From Motacilla alba alba (Eukaryota; Chordata; Aves; Passeriformes; Motacillidae), in NCBI RefSeq assembly GCF_015832195.1, contig NC_052018.1:36523052-36587051 (forward strand): a stretch of DNA of 64,000 bases. Reading direction: 5' to 3'. A program made the position numbers and the translations under genes. Below the pieces are notes generated by a model. It did not search any database. It had not been told where the DNA came from and was given only the letters and a program-made list of their open reading frames with translations. Positions 1 to 9,470 of the stretch are shown piece after piece; within the stretch, counting starts at the first letter, position 1; each line of letters opens with the position of its first letter.

Positions 1-1884
1 GCGAGCAATTGTAACACTGAGTGACTAAGCAAGAAAATACGGCAAGCCATTTGAAGGTCTTGGAAAACCCAAACGTGGTTTTACACTGCTCACCCACAGA
101 CTAAGCAAAAAAGGCAAAAAGAACTTGTAAGTTTTCACTCTCAACATCTAAAAGCTAGAAGGGGCTAGAATTAACACAGGATGTGCACAAGAAAGCCTGG
201 ACTGGGATCTAAAGGGCAGCACAGGAGCTTACGGCTGCAGAAGGACCAGCTTCACCAGAAGCAACAGAGCTGCACATAGCTCACAGGGATTCACATGGGA
301 TTTCAAGGGCAGGGCTGCCACCAGAGCTGCGCTGACAGACGCTGGCAAGTGTCACCATTCCTGCAGCAATGGAGGCTGGTATGGACAGGGGGGCTGAGAA
401 CTACAGCAGCCATGAGGTTACCAACCGATACCAATTGTAGGGGCACAGAACAGGCTGACATAAATTTGGCTGTGCCTACCCCAGGGACGGAAAAGGCACA
501 AGGCAGACTCCAGGGAACAGGAGGAGTCACTTCAACAAGTTCAGTTAAATCTGCCCTTCAAAAAAAGCTGATGTGTTCAGAAAAATATTAAAAAAACAAA
601 CCCAAACAGCATAATTACTGCTTTCTTCATGCTTGCAATTCACTAGTCAGTCATTCCTTTTTCATCACATGAATGACATCACTGTCAGAAATTATTGCCT
701 GAGGACCTAGACTGAAACCAGCTCTGCAATCACATTAAAAGGTCTCTGTGCAGATGCAGAAGGAGAGTTTAAATTAGCTTTCAAATTATTTTTCCAAATA
801 AGAAACACAGTAAGTGAAACACCTCAACAACAACTAACCACTAACAATTAAAAACATAAAAGTAATAACTTTATTCTACAGACTCAACAATTTTAGTAAG
901 GAATTAGCATTGAATGAAGATGACTGCAAATGAAAGACTATCAAACCCCAAGAGTGTACTGAAACACTTTAAAGGCTTCCACCTTAACTTGTATGAGTGA
1001 GGAGTAGCTGTACATAAGTGGCTACACAAATAAGCTTGCAGGTCTTTCCTGTACATTTCAACAGTACTCACAAATTGTGCAAGATCAACCTTTGGTGTTC
1101 GCTCTTGGTGTATACCAAACACACTTAGCAAAACTGCTGCATATGCATAATAGACGAGTTCAAATTTTCCCAGGAATAACAAAACTACTAAAAGTGCAGC
1201 TGCTGCTGTGGAATTAGGTAATCTTTAGTGTCTTCTAGGCCCATGGGAAGCAGCAGCAGTTCAGTTCTTTTTCTTCCTCCTAACTTCTCTTAGGCCTCTG
1301 GTCCCCTCCTGGAGCCACAGCTATTCCCGAGCAGACAACACCAGAGAGAGCCCTACCTTGGCACAGCCCAATCCCAGTCTTGTCCCGTTGCTAGGCCTAC
1401 AAGGCCACAGATGAAACACATCCCAGTGCTGATGGGAAGACATGGCCATGACAAGGGGCTCAAAACAGGGCAGAGACTGGAATCCTGCAAAGCAGGGTGG
1501 CATTAGCAATAATTATTTTGTTATAATTCAGTATTGTCTGTGTGCAGAAGCACAGGGTATCACAGCGTCCATCCCTCACCTGGCGTTTTTGAGGAGATTA
1601 TGGTGGAGTAGCAGCTCTGCCCATCATAAACATGTCTGCTCTTCAACCACAGGTACAGGACTAGAGCAGTATTTCTGGCTACCTTCATTCCAATGTTTTT
1701 AGGAGCCACTGGTCACCAAAAGCACTATTACACTTACATAAGATTATTGATCATTTTTCTGCTGAAATCTTGTTACAGGGACATTTGTGACCCAAGCAGA
1801 TTGCCAAGAGCATCACCTAAGAGGCTTTTTACATAGGAACATTAGCGAGTAGAGAATTGAGGACTTTCAGGTCTCAGAGGAAAC

Positions 1885-1941
1885 ACTCCCTGATATAGCA
1901 AAACCTCTTACTGCCTCAAAACTCCCTGATATAGCAAAACC
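1885..1941. repeat. Short direct duplication, 21-base unit
   Basis: The 21-base unit beginning ACTCCCTGATATAG occurs at 1885-1905 and again at 1921-1941, a 36-base period. It looks like a local tandem duplication of recent origin because the copies are identical. Confidence 0.8.
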
Positions 1942-2088
1942 ACTTCTGCACACTGTGATTCGTATACAAAAGCTTCAAGTTATACAAATAAATTATTCCA
2001 AAGTAGTCATTTTATGTCAGTCATACACCCACATAATGTCACCATGTACTCCTATTCCTCATGTAATTAGATATTTTCCCAATTGGAA

Positions 2089-2134
2089 ATAAAAAAAAAA
2101 AAAAAAAAAAAAAAAACAAAAAAACAAAAAAGCA
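2089..2134 (+). repeat. A-rich tract
   Basis: About 45 bases of near-pure A with a few C/G interruptions, preceded by GGAAATAAA. It could be a simple repeat or the tail of an old retroposed sequence on the plus strand. No upstream match supports the second reading. Confidence 0.6.
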
Positions 2135-2890
2135 AACTACAAAATAACAGGATAATTTCACAGTGATGCCATTTAAACTTTTACACTGTGAAAACTGTAA
2201 AGATTAAGAGGCAAAGCACATTTCATCTGAAAGCTTTTATTTAAAACTTTGCTTATGATTTGTTCTTATCTGAATCTCAAATATCTTCCATGGACTTTAT
2301 ATTCTTCTCAGAAAACAAATGTCTTTGCTATATGTTTAGCAAATGTCTTTGCTAAACTTACTCTTATCTTAAAACTGTGTCCTGTAAGAAACAGTGGTGT
2401 TCAGTGAGTTTATTTGCTGTAAAAACATAGGTGAGAATTACTCTTCAGGCTCCAAATCAACTAGAAATAATCACAGATGCATGTAAGCATCAAGCAGGTA
2501 CTCACAAGAATTTTGAATTTGATTTTTTTAAAAAATTAAGAGCTACTTTTAATTAATACTCGTTAGTTTCTCTTGGCTCTCAATAAATAGAAAGCGTAAG
2601 GAATGTGGAATCCAAATTCTTTAATGGAGCTGAAGCTAAAAAGCACCATCTGCCATGTACCCCGCGGTTTTCAACCCGGACTTTTTCCTTCGTCCGTCGC
2701 AAGAATTTCCCTTCGTCCAGATCAACACCGGCGATCTGGCCACTGCTGCCGGCGAGTCACGCACGGGGAGAGCGAGCGAGGATGTGCAGGTGGGAGCTAC
2801 GGACGCCGTGAGCCGCGGGGGCCGCCGGAGCGAGAGAGCAGCAGCCCCAGGCCCCCGCTGCCGGCACGGGAGGAGCGGCGGCGGGAGCAG

Positions 2891-3487
2891 CTACTTGCAG
2901 AGCCCCTCCAGCCGCTCCAGCGTGCCCTTCATGTCACGGATGCGCTTGGCCAGGGCGGGCACGGGCTGCATGGCGCGGTCCAGCTCCTCGCAGCGCGCCA
3001 CCAGTGCGTACATGGCGCGGATGCTGAGGTCGGCCGCCTCGCCCAGGCTCTCCACGCCGTCGCGGTAGGTCTGGATGCAGCCGACGCTGAGCGCCGTCAG
3101 CGCCTGCAGCCCGCAGTGCACGTTCCGCAGCAGTTCATCCACCTGCGCCGCCACCTGCCCGGCCAGGGCCACCACGTCCTGCAGCGCCCCGGGGTCGATG
3201 GCGGGGATGGAGGACCCGCCGCCCCCCGCCGCAGACTCGCCCCGCGGGGCGCCGCTCAGCCGGATCCGCCGCTCCAGGTTGTTGGCTACGAACTGGGTGA
3301 GGCGCCCTTCGCGCAGCACCGTCCCCTCCAGCTCCAGGGCGCTGGCCAGCGTCGCCCGCCGCCCCTCCGACAGCTGCCGCCCCGGCACCGCCGCCCCTCC
3401 GCCGCCAGCCAGGCTGAGCGCCTCCAGGCTCCGCTCGTCCCGCCCCCGCCCCTCCGGCGGCGCGGCGACCGGGCCCGGCTCCTCCAT
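2891..3487 (-). CDS. BORCS6: BORC complex subunit 6 (lyspersin), intronless
   Basis: Encodes 198 aa in a single exon. BORCS6 is a subunit of BORC, the complex on the cytosolic face of lysosomes that recruits ARL8 and couples lysosomes to kinesin for outward movement. The recognisable family core runs from about residue 41 to the end: GRRATLASALELEGTV (42-57), TQFVANNL (64-71), IRLSGAP (75-81), IPAIDP (94-99), then TALSVGCIQTYRD (131-143) and ESLGEAADLSIRAMY (146-160), ending LERLEGLCK. These match human BORCS6 closely as I remember it. Human BORCS6 is also intronless but about 357 aa. Here the long, poorly conserved N-terminal part is missing and the start MEEPGP gives a short form. An in-frame ATG at 3607 would add 40 residues, but that stretch holds CCAAT boxes and looks like promoter. 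The gene is head to head with PNRC1 (start codons 576 bases apart). Family assignment is firm; the exact start is less so. Confidence 0.9.
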   Translation of the reverse strand: MEEPGPVAAPPEGRGRDERSLEALSLAGGGGAAVPGRQLSEGRRATLASALELEGTVLREGRLTQFVANNLERRIRLSGAPRGESAAGGGGSSIPAIDPGALQDVVALAGQVAAQVDELLRNVHCGLQALTALSVGCIQTYRDGVESLGEAADLSIRAMYALVARCEELDRAMQPVPALAKRIRDMKGTLERLEGLCK

Positions 3488-4063
3488 GGCGAGCGACGCG
3501 TGCCCGCCCGCTGCCGCCGCCCACCGGGGGCGCGCCGACGCCTGTTTACGTCTCTCGCGATTGGCTGAGGGGCCCGGGGAGGCGCGGCCTCGGCTGTCCG
3601 TGCGCATCCCGATTGGCCGGTGGCGCACCGCCCGCCCGCCGCGCACTGCGAGCCCGTGACTCGGAGACCGGGGGCGGGCCTGCCCGGATTGGGCGGCCCC
3701 TAGGGGAGGCGTGGCCCCGAGTGTTTGTGTCGCTTTCCATTGGCTGGAGCGAGGGCAGAGAGGCCGCCGCTCCGCCGCGATTGGCGGGGCGGGGCGGAGA
3801 GGGGCGACGCTGGCGCCGTCGGCGCACGGCGGTTGGCGCGGGGGCGGAAGTGGGCGGGACGCACCCGGGTAACAACACCGGGGAGCTGCTGGTGGCTCGC
3901 CTCACTCCCCCGCCATGTTCTCCTAGCGGCGGCTCTGGTTGCGCCACCACTTCCTTACCCCGTCACAAAGCCCGGGCAGACCCTCCCCAGCAACCCGACC
4001 CGCTCGTCCCTGCTTGGGCTTGACCCCTCTCCCCGGCACAACTCTGGGTACCCACGTCCTACC
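3488..4063. promoter_or_regulatory. Bidirectional promoter of BORCS6 and PNRC1
   Basis: The 576 bases between the two divergent start codons carry five ATTGG pentamers (CCAAT on the minus strand) at about 3560, 3612, 3688, 3739 and 3780. They are set in GC-rich sequence with several GGGCGG-type Sp1 boxes, and there is no TATA box. CCAAT plus GC boxes without TATA is the usual make-up of a divergent CpG-island promoter. NF-Y binds in either orientation, so the array could serve both genes. Confidence 0.75.
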
Positions 4064-4444
4064 ATGGTTACCACCACGGCGCCGCCGCCCTTCTTGGCTC
4101 GGATCTCGGCGGGCACCGAAGACCCGCGGCGGCTGCCGCCCTCCGCCCTGCTCCAGCGCCTCCGGCGCGGGGACAGCAACTGCGAGAACCAGCCCAGCTG
4201 CTGCCTGGCGGGCCCGGGGGGCAGCGCCCGCCCCGCGCTGAAGAGGGTGCGGCGGAGAAAGGGAAAGGTCCGGCCCGGCCCCGCGGGGCTTCTGCCCAGC
4301 CGCTACCAGCAGTACCAGCAGCACCGCGCCGGGCTGGGGAGACGGACGCCGCTCGGAACCGACTTGGTGACGGACGCCCCCCCGGCGGAGCCCCCTGCGC
4401 CTGCTCCCTCGAGACCCGCGCCCGGCAAACCCCTCAGGAAGGAG
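4064..4444 (+). CDS. PNRC1: PNRC1 coding exon 1
   Basis: 127 codons, very GC-rich, ending LRKE just before the donor GTAAAG. It carries the MVTT start and the basic nucleolar-type signal. The junction joins LRKE to FLKNKMGK of exon 2 in phase 0, matching the human LRKE-VLKSKMGK junction. Confidence 0.92.
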
Positions 4445-5445
4445 GTAAAGACAAGGCTGCGGTACTTCCCCTCACTTCAGCCCGCTCCCGGTGCCCGGCG
4501 AGCCGGCCGACGGTTTTCCCTTTCCCTCGGGGTGGGGGGGGAACAGCGAGCGGGGCGCCCCCTCAGAGCGGAGCGGGGGGGACCGGGCGGGGGGGGCGGC
4601 AGAGTTTCCGTTACGCTGGGACGGGGCGGGGCTGAGGGAGAACCGCGGGCGGCGATTGGCTGCCCGGCGCCCACCAATGGGCGGCCGGCGCTGCGCCCCA
4701 GCAACAAGCCGGATTTAGCCCTGCCGCTGGCCGCGCGCCAGCCCCGCCCCGCGCTCGCGAAGGCGGGACGTGCGTGGCGCGCAGCGCCCCATGGCGGCCG
4801 GCGGGGCTCCGCGCCCTCAGGCCGCCGGTGCCAGCCGAGCGGTGGGATGAGCTGTGGGATAAGCGAGAAATAGCGAGGAGAAGGCTTCTCGGTACCCCCT
4901 CCCCCTGCCGAGGTGGCCCCCGGCCCTTCAGTAAGTGTCGGGGGCGGTGAGGGAGCGCGGAGGAGAGGGGTCGTAGTTGACTTGATTGTTCTTTGTCTCC
5001 GCAGTTCTTAAAAAACAAGATGGGAAAGACAGAGAAGGCGGCCGTCTCCTACGGCCAGCCCGTTCACAGCTTACACCTGGGTGAACAACCAAAGATTAAC
5101 AGGCAGAAGAGTAAGTGTAACACGCCAGTGACGAAGATCGCCTCGGCGAAAAAGATAGAGAACTTTTGGCAGGATTCTGTGTCGCCAGAAATAGTTCAGA
5201 AGCAGGAGAAAAAGCCACTTAAAAACACAGAAAACTTCAGAAATGCCAAGTCCAAGAAACCTATTGCCCTAAATGAAGTGAGCCAAAAAGAAAATTACGC
5301 TGGGGCAAAGTTCAGTGACCCACCATCTCCCAGTGTCCTTCCAAAGCCTCCCAGCCACTGGGTGGGTGGCACAGCTGAACTGTCTGACCAAAACAGGGAG
5401 TTGATGGCAGTCCATTTGAAAACTCTCCTAAAAGTTCAAGCGTAG
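4064..5445 (+). CDS. PNRC1: Proline-rich nuclear receptor coactivator 1 (two exons)
   Basis: Coding sequence joins 4064-4444 and 5005-5445, giving 273 aa. PNRC1 is a small nuclear/nucleolar protein that binds nuclear receptors through a C-terminal proline-rich motif and links to the DCP1A/DCP2 decapping machinery. Features seen: start MVTTTAPPP in a good Kozak context (ACCATGG); a basic stretch [11 protein letters not shown] at 60-70, a likely nuclear/nucleolar signal; the family-specific [10 protein letters not shown] at 79-88; [11 protein letters not shown] in exon 2; the hallmark [16 protein letters not shown] at 231-246; and a C-terminal LxxLL (LKTLL, 265-269). Human PNRC1 has about 34 extra residues before the MVTT start. 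The frame is open upstream here but I see no matching N-terminus. Splice sites are canonical (GAG|GTAAAG, CCGCAG|TTC, phase 0). Confidence 0.95.
4600..4930 (+). promoter_or_regulatory. Possible second PNRC1 promoter and alternative first exon
   Basis: Within PNRC1 intron 1 lie an ATTGG box (4655-4659) and a CCAAT box (4674-4678) 14 bases apart, followed by CG-rich sequence and a strong donor (TTCA|GTAAGTG, exon end at 4930). An alternative leader ending there could splice to the exon 2 acceptor at 5004/5005, although the intron would be only 74 bases. Translation would then begin at the ATG at 5020 (MGKTEK) and keep the proline-rich and LxxLL motifs while losing the basic N-terminal half. This is inference from motifs only. 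Confidence 0.35.
5005..5445 (+). CDS. PNRC1: PNRC1 coding exon 2 (terminal)
   Basis: 146 codons plus TAG stop at 5443-5445, after the acceptor TCTCCGCAG. Contains the conserved C-terminal half: [11 protein letters not shown], the block around [10 protein letters not shown], the SH3-type/DCP1A-binding proline-rich motif and the LKTLL box. Confidence 0.95.
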   Translation, partial: FLKNKMGKTEKAAVSYGQPVHSLHLGEQPKINRQKSKCNTPVTKIASAKKIENFWQDSVSPEIVQKQEKKPLKNTENFRNAKSKKPIALNEVSQKENYAGAKFSDPPSPSVLPKPPSHWVGGTAELSDQNRELMAVHLKTLLKVQA

Positions 5446-6150
5446 TTTCCAAGATCTCTTGAGTAATTGGCAAAGAAAACTCCATCCAGGAAACTTAAAC
5501 ATGCCTTGTTGCAACAAAAATTGCAAAAGACTGTCAAGTCTTATAATCACATAAAAAAAAATCCTTGTATTATATTTTTTATGGTTGTGTAAATAGTGTA
5601 CATCTTGTATTATGTGTATATTCTTGTTCATACTTTGAGAGGTACATTTTAGTTTTGTTATGAAAGGATGTATTTTGCACTGCCTGATTGGTAGATGTCT
5701 TGTATATAAAATATGGACAATTTTACGTGTGTGCTTGACACATGAAGACTTGACTTGCTTTGCACAAGGTAATGAAAATTTTGGAAGGAGAGTACAGCTT
5801 TCTGATTAAGGTTCCAGATCAAATGTGAATGTTCTATTCGTGCACTACTGACAATAGTTTTACATTCTGTCTCCCAATCAAGTATAAACACAGAATTTTC
5901 ATACAAATGTGAAGTTTTGCCCTCTGCTCTGGAAACTATCTGGAATTCCTGTTCATCTGTTCGTTTTTAAAATTAACTGGAGTTTGACTAAAATTCCGAC
6001 CCACCAATTTGAGCGCTGCTGATTTCTTTAAAAAAGTTTAAAAAAAAAAAACCAACAAGGAAAAAAAAAAAAAGGAAAGAGCAGAGCTTTCTGCCAAAAA
6101 TTCAATTGGTCACTAAAAAATTAAATAAAACAATTTGGCCTCCCCTTATA
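5446..6150 (+). other. PNRC1: PNRC1 3' untranslated region
   Basis: AT-rich sequence after the stop codon. An AATAAA hexamer at 6124-6129 is followed within about 30 bases by a GT/T-rich stretch (TGTCTCTGTTTTTC), the usual make-up of a poly(A) site. The length of about 0.7 kb is reasonable for PNRC1 mRNA, but the exact cleavage site is not determined. Confidence 0.6.
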
Positions 6151-9112
6151 CATGTCTCTGTTTTTCTTTGAGTGTGTGTTTGTTAATTCAAGTATGCGAA
6201 TTTAAATCACTTGATAGCCTTCTAGTGCCTTCGTAGAAATACTTCATCTTTTAACTACCTCAGGAAAAAATAGGAGATCAATAACACACCAAGAATTCCT
6301 TATGCTTAAAAAAAAAGCCGCCTTTGTGTCAAGTCAGTTCTAGGATTGTTTTGTTTGTTGAAAATTGAGAGCTCAAGCAAGTTGGGCACTTAGACAGTGA
6401 AATTCATCCGGTAATGCTCCTTAAATGTTTTCATAGTATGTGGCTATTAAACAAGTGAACACTGAAAAGTAAGCAGTGACAGAAAATGAATGGAGCAAGT
6501 CAAATGTTGAGTTTTTCACCAGATTTGTCTTTTGCTCATAGCTATGCTGGAAAATACATCCCACTGACTTAAAATTCTTAAGGAAGTGGACTGTGGATTA
6601 GTCTGACAGACATGTTGAGGATATAACAGATTTGCAGTTACTTTCTTAATCTAGTGTTTAAATAAGATTAATACTAGGAAGTATGTGAAATTTACATAAG
6701 ATAGAAAAGCATTTTTAAGTTTTTGGAGCCACCAAAAAAAAAAAAAATACACTCTCTGTACTCTGGTGTCCTAGGAGGGGAGAGGTACGTAGGAAGGAAA
6801 TGGCAGCTTGTATCTGACTGAGGTGGCTCCGTAGTGTGAGCAGCATCCTCAGAGATACAGATTGAGCAGTGTTACGAGTGTTCATGCTGCATGTGCTGCA
6901 GCTTTGGTCTAGAGCATCGCTGCAATTGGCAGGATTCCTTAGTACAGCTCTGACATGAGCTTGGTCAAAAGCTCAAAAACTTGGGCTTTTTGGCTTGCTT
7001 GTAGATGTTGGTTATGTAATTGTAAAATTAGGCTATTTAGCTATCCATGTTCTAAACTAAGGGTTGATACAAAATTTTGGTTTACCCTGAAGAATGAGAG
7101 GTTCACTGTCTTGCAAAAGAGACTGGTGTTGGTGTACTCGAGGTCAGTGTGTGGCTTCAACAACCCAGTTTCCTGCCTAATCTAAATACTCTCTAATTTA
7201 GTGTCCCCCATCTTCTGTTCTAAAAACGAACAAAACCCCTCCTGGTTTTCTGTTTGTGGGATTTTTTTAAAAATAAACAGTATTAGGGCAAAGAAAAATG
7301 ACAGTGGAATCTCGCCGAGGATGATTCAAGGAGACTGTAAGTCCGAGTTTGCTATATTTGGTAAATGCTGTATTGATCTGCCGTTGTGCCTTTTTTTTTT
7401 TTTCATTTTTTCTTTTGCCTGGGTGTCACCCACGTGAAAAGCAAAACGTCTTAACAATTACCCATAGCTTTAGGCAGTGGTTAATTTTGTCTGGTCAGCG
7501 TGAATCTTGCTAACTAGCTTGACAAGAGGGCGTTTCCATCAGCCAGTGGGTTGGCATTGTTTAGAAGGATGTGTCCTTTATCCCCTTGATTATTATCTCA
7601 TTGCCAACAGCCTCTTCCCTACCTTTAAGAGCTTACAGAGTGAATGCTAGTTCTGATCCTGGATAAAATTCATCAAAGTCACATACCTCTGTTCCTGCCC
7701 TGATTTGCCAACGCATCCCTTAGGGTTAAAGAATTCATTAAATGTTGAATGTTAATTGCCAATAGTTCTCAGCTCCTCAGTCAGTTCTTTGAGAGCTGGT
7801 GGTTGAGACTTCTGAAGTGTTGGGAACTTAAAACTTCCCATAATTTGTTGGACCCTAAAGGGTAAGATAACAATCTGGTCTTTCTAAATAGTAGCAAAAC
7901 ACCCGAAGCTTATTTAGCACACATCTGTGTCAATGATGCCGCAGAGGTGTTGGAGCACTTCATGTTTCTGTCTTCCTGAGATCTTGGGGTTGAGCCCCTT
8001 CCTGCACAATGGACAGGTTTGTATCTTAGACCTAACATGCACTTCAACATGACCAGCTGAAAATAAAGATGTAGTTGTCATTCCAGGACCATATTCTGCA
8101 CCTTACTTGTCACTTTCCTGCTTTTTTTCCTGTATTTTTCTAGGCTTTTTTTCCTTTATGTTTCTACAATATCATCTTAGAGGGATTATCACTCTCAAGA
8201 CTTCCCTTCACTTCGACAGATTCCTTATCCGTTTCCTGAAGAGGAGCCATGGACATACTTTCTTTTGAGTTCAGAGCCAGCAAAACATTAGTGTCACATT
8301 TGGAGGGTTTGTTTGCAGTGTAATCTAAAATTATGGAGTGACACTTAAGGAGTGACCAGCCTATAAGGAAGAAAATGAACAAAATTAGTGGATGTGTTAT
8401 CAGCTAGTCATGTGTTTGCTGTACAGGAATTAAATAAATACCTTATTAAATCTTCTGAGGTCATTAAGGAAACAGAACATTAGCTCCTCAGATAATGGAA
8501 ATCGTTTCTGTTTGAAAGTCTAGTGCAATGCTGTGGAGAACTCCCGGGGAACCTACTGAGAATTAACTTCCACCTTACTTTTAAACAGTTAAATGTTAGG
8601 CCTTGATGGTCCTGAAATTTAGCTCTCATGGAGGACAGAAGTATCTGTTGTTGGGCTCTCATGCGTGGCTAAGGCTCAGCCCATTGCACAGCTTCATTAA
8701 TAATGGCTGACTTGGTGCTCTAAGGCTGAAATGTTTCTGCCTCCTAATGCAACAGGAGCTAGAAATCCTCTGTGCATTTGAACTCTGTTACACCAGGATC
8801 TCTTCAAAGATTTTGCTGAATTCTGCTGAATACTTAAGCAATCTGCATATGAGACTGTAAATTTAATTAAATTCCATCTGATTAATATTTTATCCAAGGC
8901 ATGTAATTTTAAACTGTACTTTAATTATTTTCAGATTATTTTTAAGCTTTTGCATTATGAAACATTTGGTAACTGTCACACTTGAGGATTTTTTTCTTAT
9001 TTAGACAGTTTTGAAATCAAGTACAAAGCTGTGTGGATTATATAAAGCCTGAAGATTATCGATTATGTTTCGTTGTAATTATGAAAATAAGTTTACCTTT
9101 GTTTTCTACATA
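6151..9112. other. Intergenic sequence downstream of PNRC1
   Basis: AT-rich and without a recognised gene on either strand, except for the possible terminal exon at 8164-8367 listed separately. Homopolymer A/T runs occur (for example near 6733 and 7391). No SR-protein (SRSF12-like) coding sequence is seen. Confidence 0.5.
8164..8367 (-). CDS. Possible orphan terminal coding exon, family unknown
   Basis: On the minus strand a textbook acceptor (pyrimidine-rich TTTTCTTCCTTATAG) is followed by an open frame reading WSLLKCHSIILDYTANKP, then a Ser/Glu/Lys-rich tail with QETDKESVEVK, ending SKMIL and TAG at 8164-8166. This is 67 codons after two leading bases. The tail composition resembles the cytoplasmic end of a membrane protein. 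I do not recognise the family, and I found no partner exons further along the minus strand. It could be a chance open frame of this length, a decayed gene, or the last exon of a gene I cannot name. Confidence 0.25.
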   Translation of the reverse strand, partial: LIGWSLLKCHSIILDYTANKPSKCDTNVLLALNSKESMSMAPLQETDKESVEVKGSLESDNPSKMIL

Positions 9113-9470
9113 GAGTCATAGAATCATAGAATGGCTTGGATTGGAAGGAGCCCTAAAGATCACCTAGTTCCAACCCCCTTGCCATGGGCAGGGACACTCC
9201 TCTAGACCAGGTTGCTCAAGGCCCCATCCAACCTGGCCTGGAGCACCTCCAGGGATGGGGCATCCACAGCTTTCTCTAGGTAATCTGTTCCAGTGCCTCA
9301 CCACCTTTATAGCAAAGAACTTCATAATATATGAATATTATGAACTTTGAAATATCTAATCTAAAAGTACTCGCTTTCAGTTTGAAGCCATCCCCCCCTG
9401 TCCTGTCCCTGTATGGTCTTGTAAAAAGTCTTCTCTCCATTTTTCTTGTAGGTTCCCTTCAGGTTCTGGA
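9113..9470 (-). mobile_element. CR1 LINE 3' fragment
   Basis: Starts with the CR1 terminus in reverse (AGTCATAGAATCATAGAATGG) and continues through the typical text: TTGGAAGGAGCCC, CACCTAGTTCCAACCCCCTTGCC, a GGGCATCCACAGC block, and a CTGTCCCTGT stretch before decaying near 9470. This is the 3'-UTR and end of the reverse-transcriptase region of a 5'-truncated chicken-repeat-1 element on the minus strand. Confidence 0.95.

Larger units (their letters stand above)
1..2650. other. Intergenic sequence, no recognised gene
   Basis: AT-rich sequence on the 3' side of BORCS6. I recognise no conserved protein in any frame. It contains a 21-base direct duplication (1885-1905 and 1921-1941), an A-tract near 2090-2134, and minus-strand AATAAA hexamers (TTTATT on the plus strand) at 2409-2414, 2236-2241 and 870-875, any of which could end the BORCS6 transcript. 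The minus strand at about 904-1224 is open with a hydrophobic stretch but matches no family I know. Confidence 0.5.
2690..4960. promoter_or_regulatory. CpG island spanning BORCS6 and PNRC1
   Basis: Base composition changes abruptly to very GC-rich with abundant CG dinucleotides from about 2.69 kb to 4.96 kb, then drops back to AT-rich. It covers all of the BORCS6 coding region, the shared intergenic promoter, PNRC1 exon 1 and most of PNRC1 intron 1. Only one other island of this kind is present, at the PM20D2 promoter. Confidence 0.85.

Noticed and set aside
904..1224. Minus-strand open frame with a hydrophobic segment (LGKFELVYYAYAAVLLS)
   Set aside because: No ATG near its start, no clear acceptor in the right phase and no family I recognise. 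More likely untranslated or intergenic sequence.
2891..3659. Several long open frames on the plus strand and in other frames over BORCS6
   Set aside because: GC-rich coding DNA produces shadow frames with few stops. Only the minus frame with BORCS6 motifs is conserved-looking.
3725..4873. PNRC1 frame extending upstream of 4064 and through intron 1
   Set aside because: The upstream part overlaps the promoter and lacks the family N-terminus. The downstream part crosses the GTAAAG donor and loses homology there.
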